From Deltaproteobacteria bacterium (lineage in GTDB: Bacteria > Desulfobacterota > Binatia > UBA1149 > JAJCZL01), in assembly GCA_029262415.1 (NCBI GenBank), contig JAJCZL010000030.1, positions 1 to 40,862 on the forward strand: 40,862 nt of DNA. The letters run 5' to 3'. The notes under the pieces are model-generated. The model saw nothing but the letters and a program-made list of their open reading frames with translations, was not told the DNA's origin and made no database searches. Below are positions 40,725 to 40,862 of the stretch, one piece after another. Numbering within the stretch: the stretch's first letter is position 1; every line of letters begins with the position of its first letter. Made by a program: the position numbers and the translations under genes.

Positions 40725-40862
40725 CTACGGGTTCGCGAGCGAATCCTTCCAGGGGCGAATCTCCTCAAGAGTTTCCGCAAGTTCTTCCTCGGCGACCTCA
40801 GTGTCGTAGGCCGCCTGAGCACGTAGCCAATAGCCGTTGGAAAGTTCGAAGAAGCGACAGAG
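40725..40862 (-). CDS. higA: HigA-type antitoxin, C-terminal 45 residues (runs off window)
   Basis: The minus-strand frame enters from the right edge and ends at TAG 40725-40727. It reads LCRFFELSNGYWLRAQAAYD then TEVAEEELAETLEEIRPW, the end of the XRE-type HTH and the following helix in HigA/VapI addiction-module antitoxins (FF..S..FWL..Q..YDLEVA). HigA represses its own operon and neutralises the HigB mRNA-interferase. In the usual order higB lies upstream of higA, which here would be beyond the right edge. The start codon is outside the window. Confidence 0.8.
   Translation of the reverse strand, partial: LCRFFELSNGYWLRAQAAYDTEVAEEELAETLEEIRPWKDSLANP

Overview
The window looks like a GC-rich chromosomal segment from a Gram-negative bacterium of the former deltaproteobacterial group (Myxococcota, Binatota or similar). 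This is inferred from three secreted or surface proteins carrying CGDG...CDDGN cysteine-rich repeats (DUF4215/Myxococcus-type), a TolC/RND efflux set with a lipoprotein adaptor, and gene style; no marker gene is present to fix the taxonomy. A glycyl radical enzyme and its activase imply anaerobic or at least oxygen-limited metabolism.

Layout. 1-2.1 kb: 3' part of a giant cysteine-rich repeat protein, closed by a textbook intrinsic terminator. 2.1-11.8 kb (minus strand): a LuxR-type regulator, a B12-domain radical SAM enzyme, a membrane sulfatase-superfamily enzyme, a family-2 glycosyltransferase, a GT-C (ArnT/PMT-like) membrane glycosyltransferase and a carotenoid/retinol-type FAD oxidoreductase. 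This reads as a lipid or surface-glycan modification block. Between the glycosyltransferase and the sulfatase sits a 36-codon relic ending in the tail of another sulfatase. 12-15.2 kb: a secreted protein with sialidase-like repeats, cysteine-rich repeats and a dockerin-like pair. 15.3-21.8 kb: a three-gene RND efflux operon whose TolC subunit is fused to a periplasmic-binding domain. 22.3-25.1 kb: a secreted protein built from an A-B-A-B duplication plus cysteine-rich repeats.

25.2-36.8 kb is the most interesting part: a catabolic island. On the minus strand lie a glycyl radical enzyme (GRE) and, separately, an SDR dehydrogenase, a GRE activase and the beta and alpha subunits of a type II DMSO-reductase-family molybdoenzyme (ethylbenzene dehydrogenase/nitrate reductase branch). 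On the plus strand, between the two groups, lie a MarR regulator, an acyl-CoA dehydrogenase and an AMP-forming acyl-CoA ligase. Back-to-back sigma70-like promoters separate the MarR and SDR operons. Together they suggest an anaerobic pathway in which radical chemistry and a molybdenum redox step prepare an organic acid for CoA activation and oxidation. The substrate is not evident, and I do not know a characterised pathway with this exact set.

37-40.9 kb: a polytopic membrane protein with a pseudopilin-like C-terminal tail, a TadE-like pilus protein, a TadG-like protein with long Ser-Asp-Gly acidic repeats, and at the window edge the 3' end of a HigA-type antitoxin gene.
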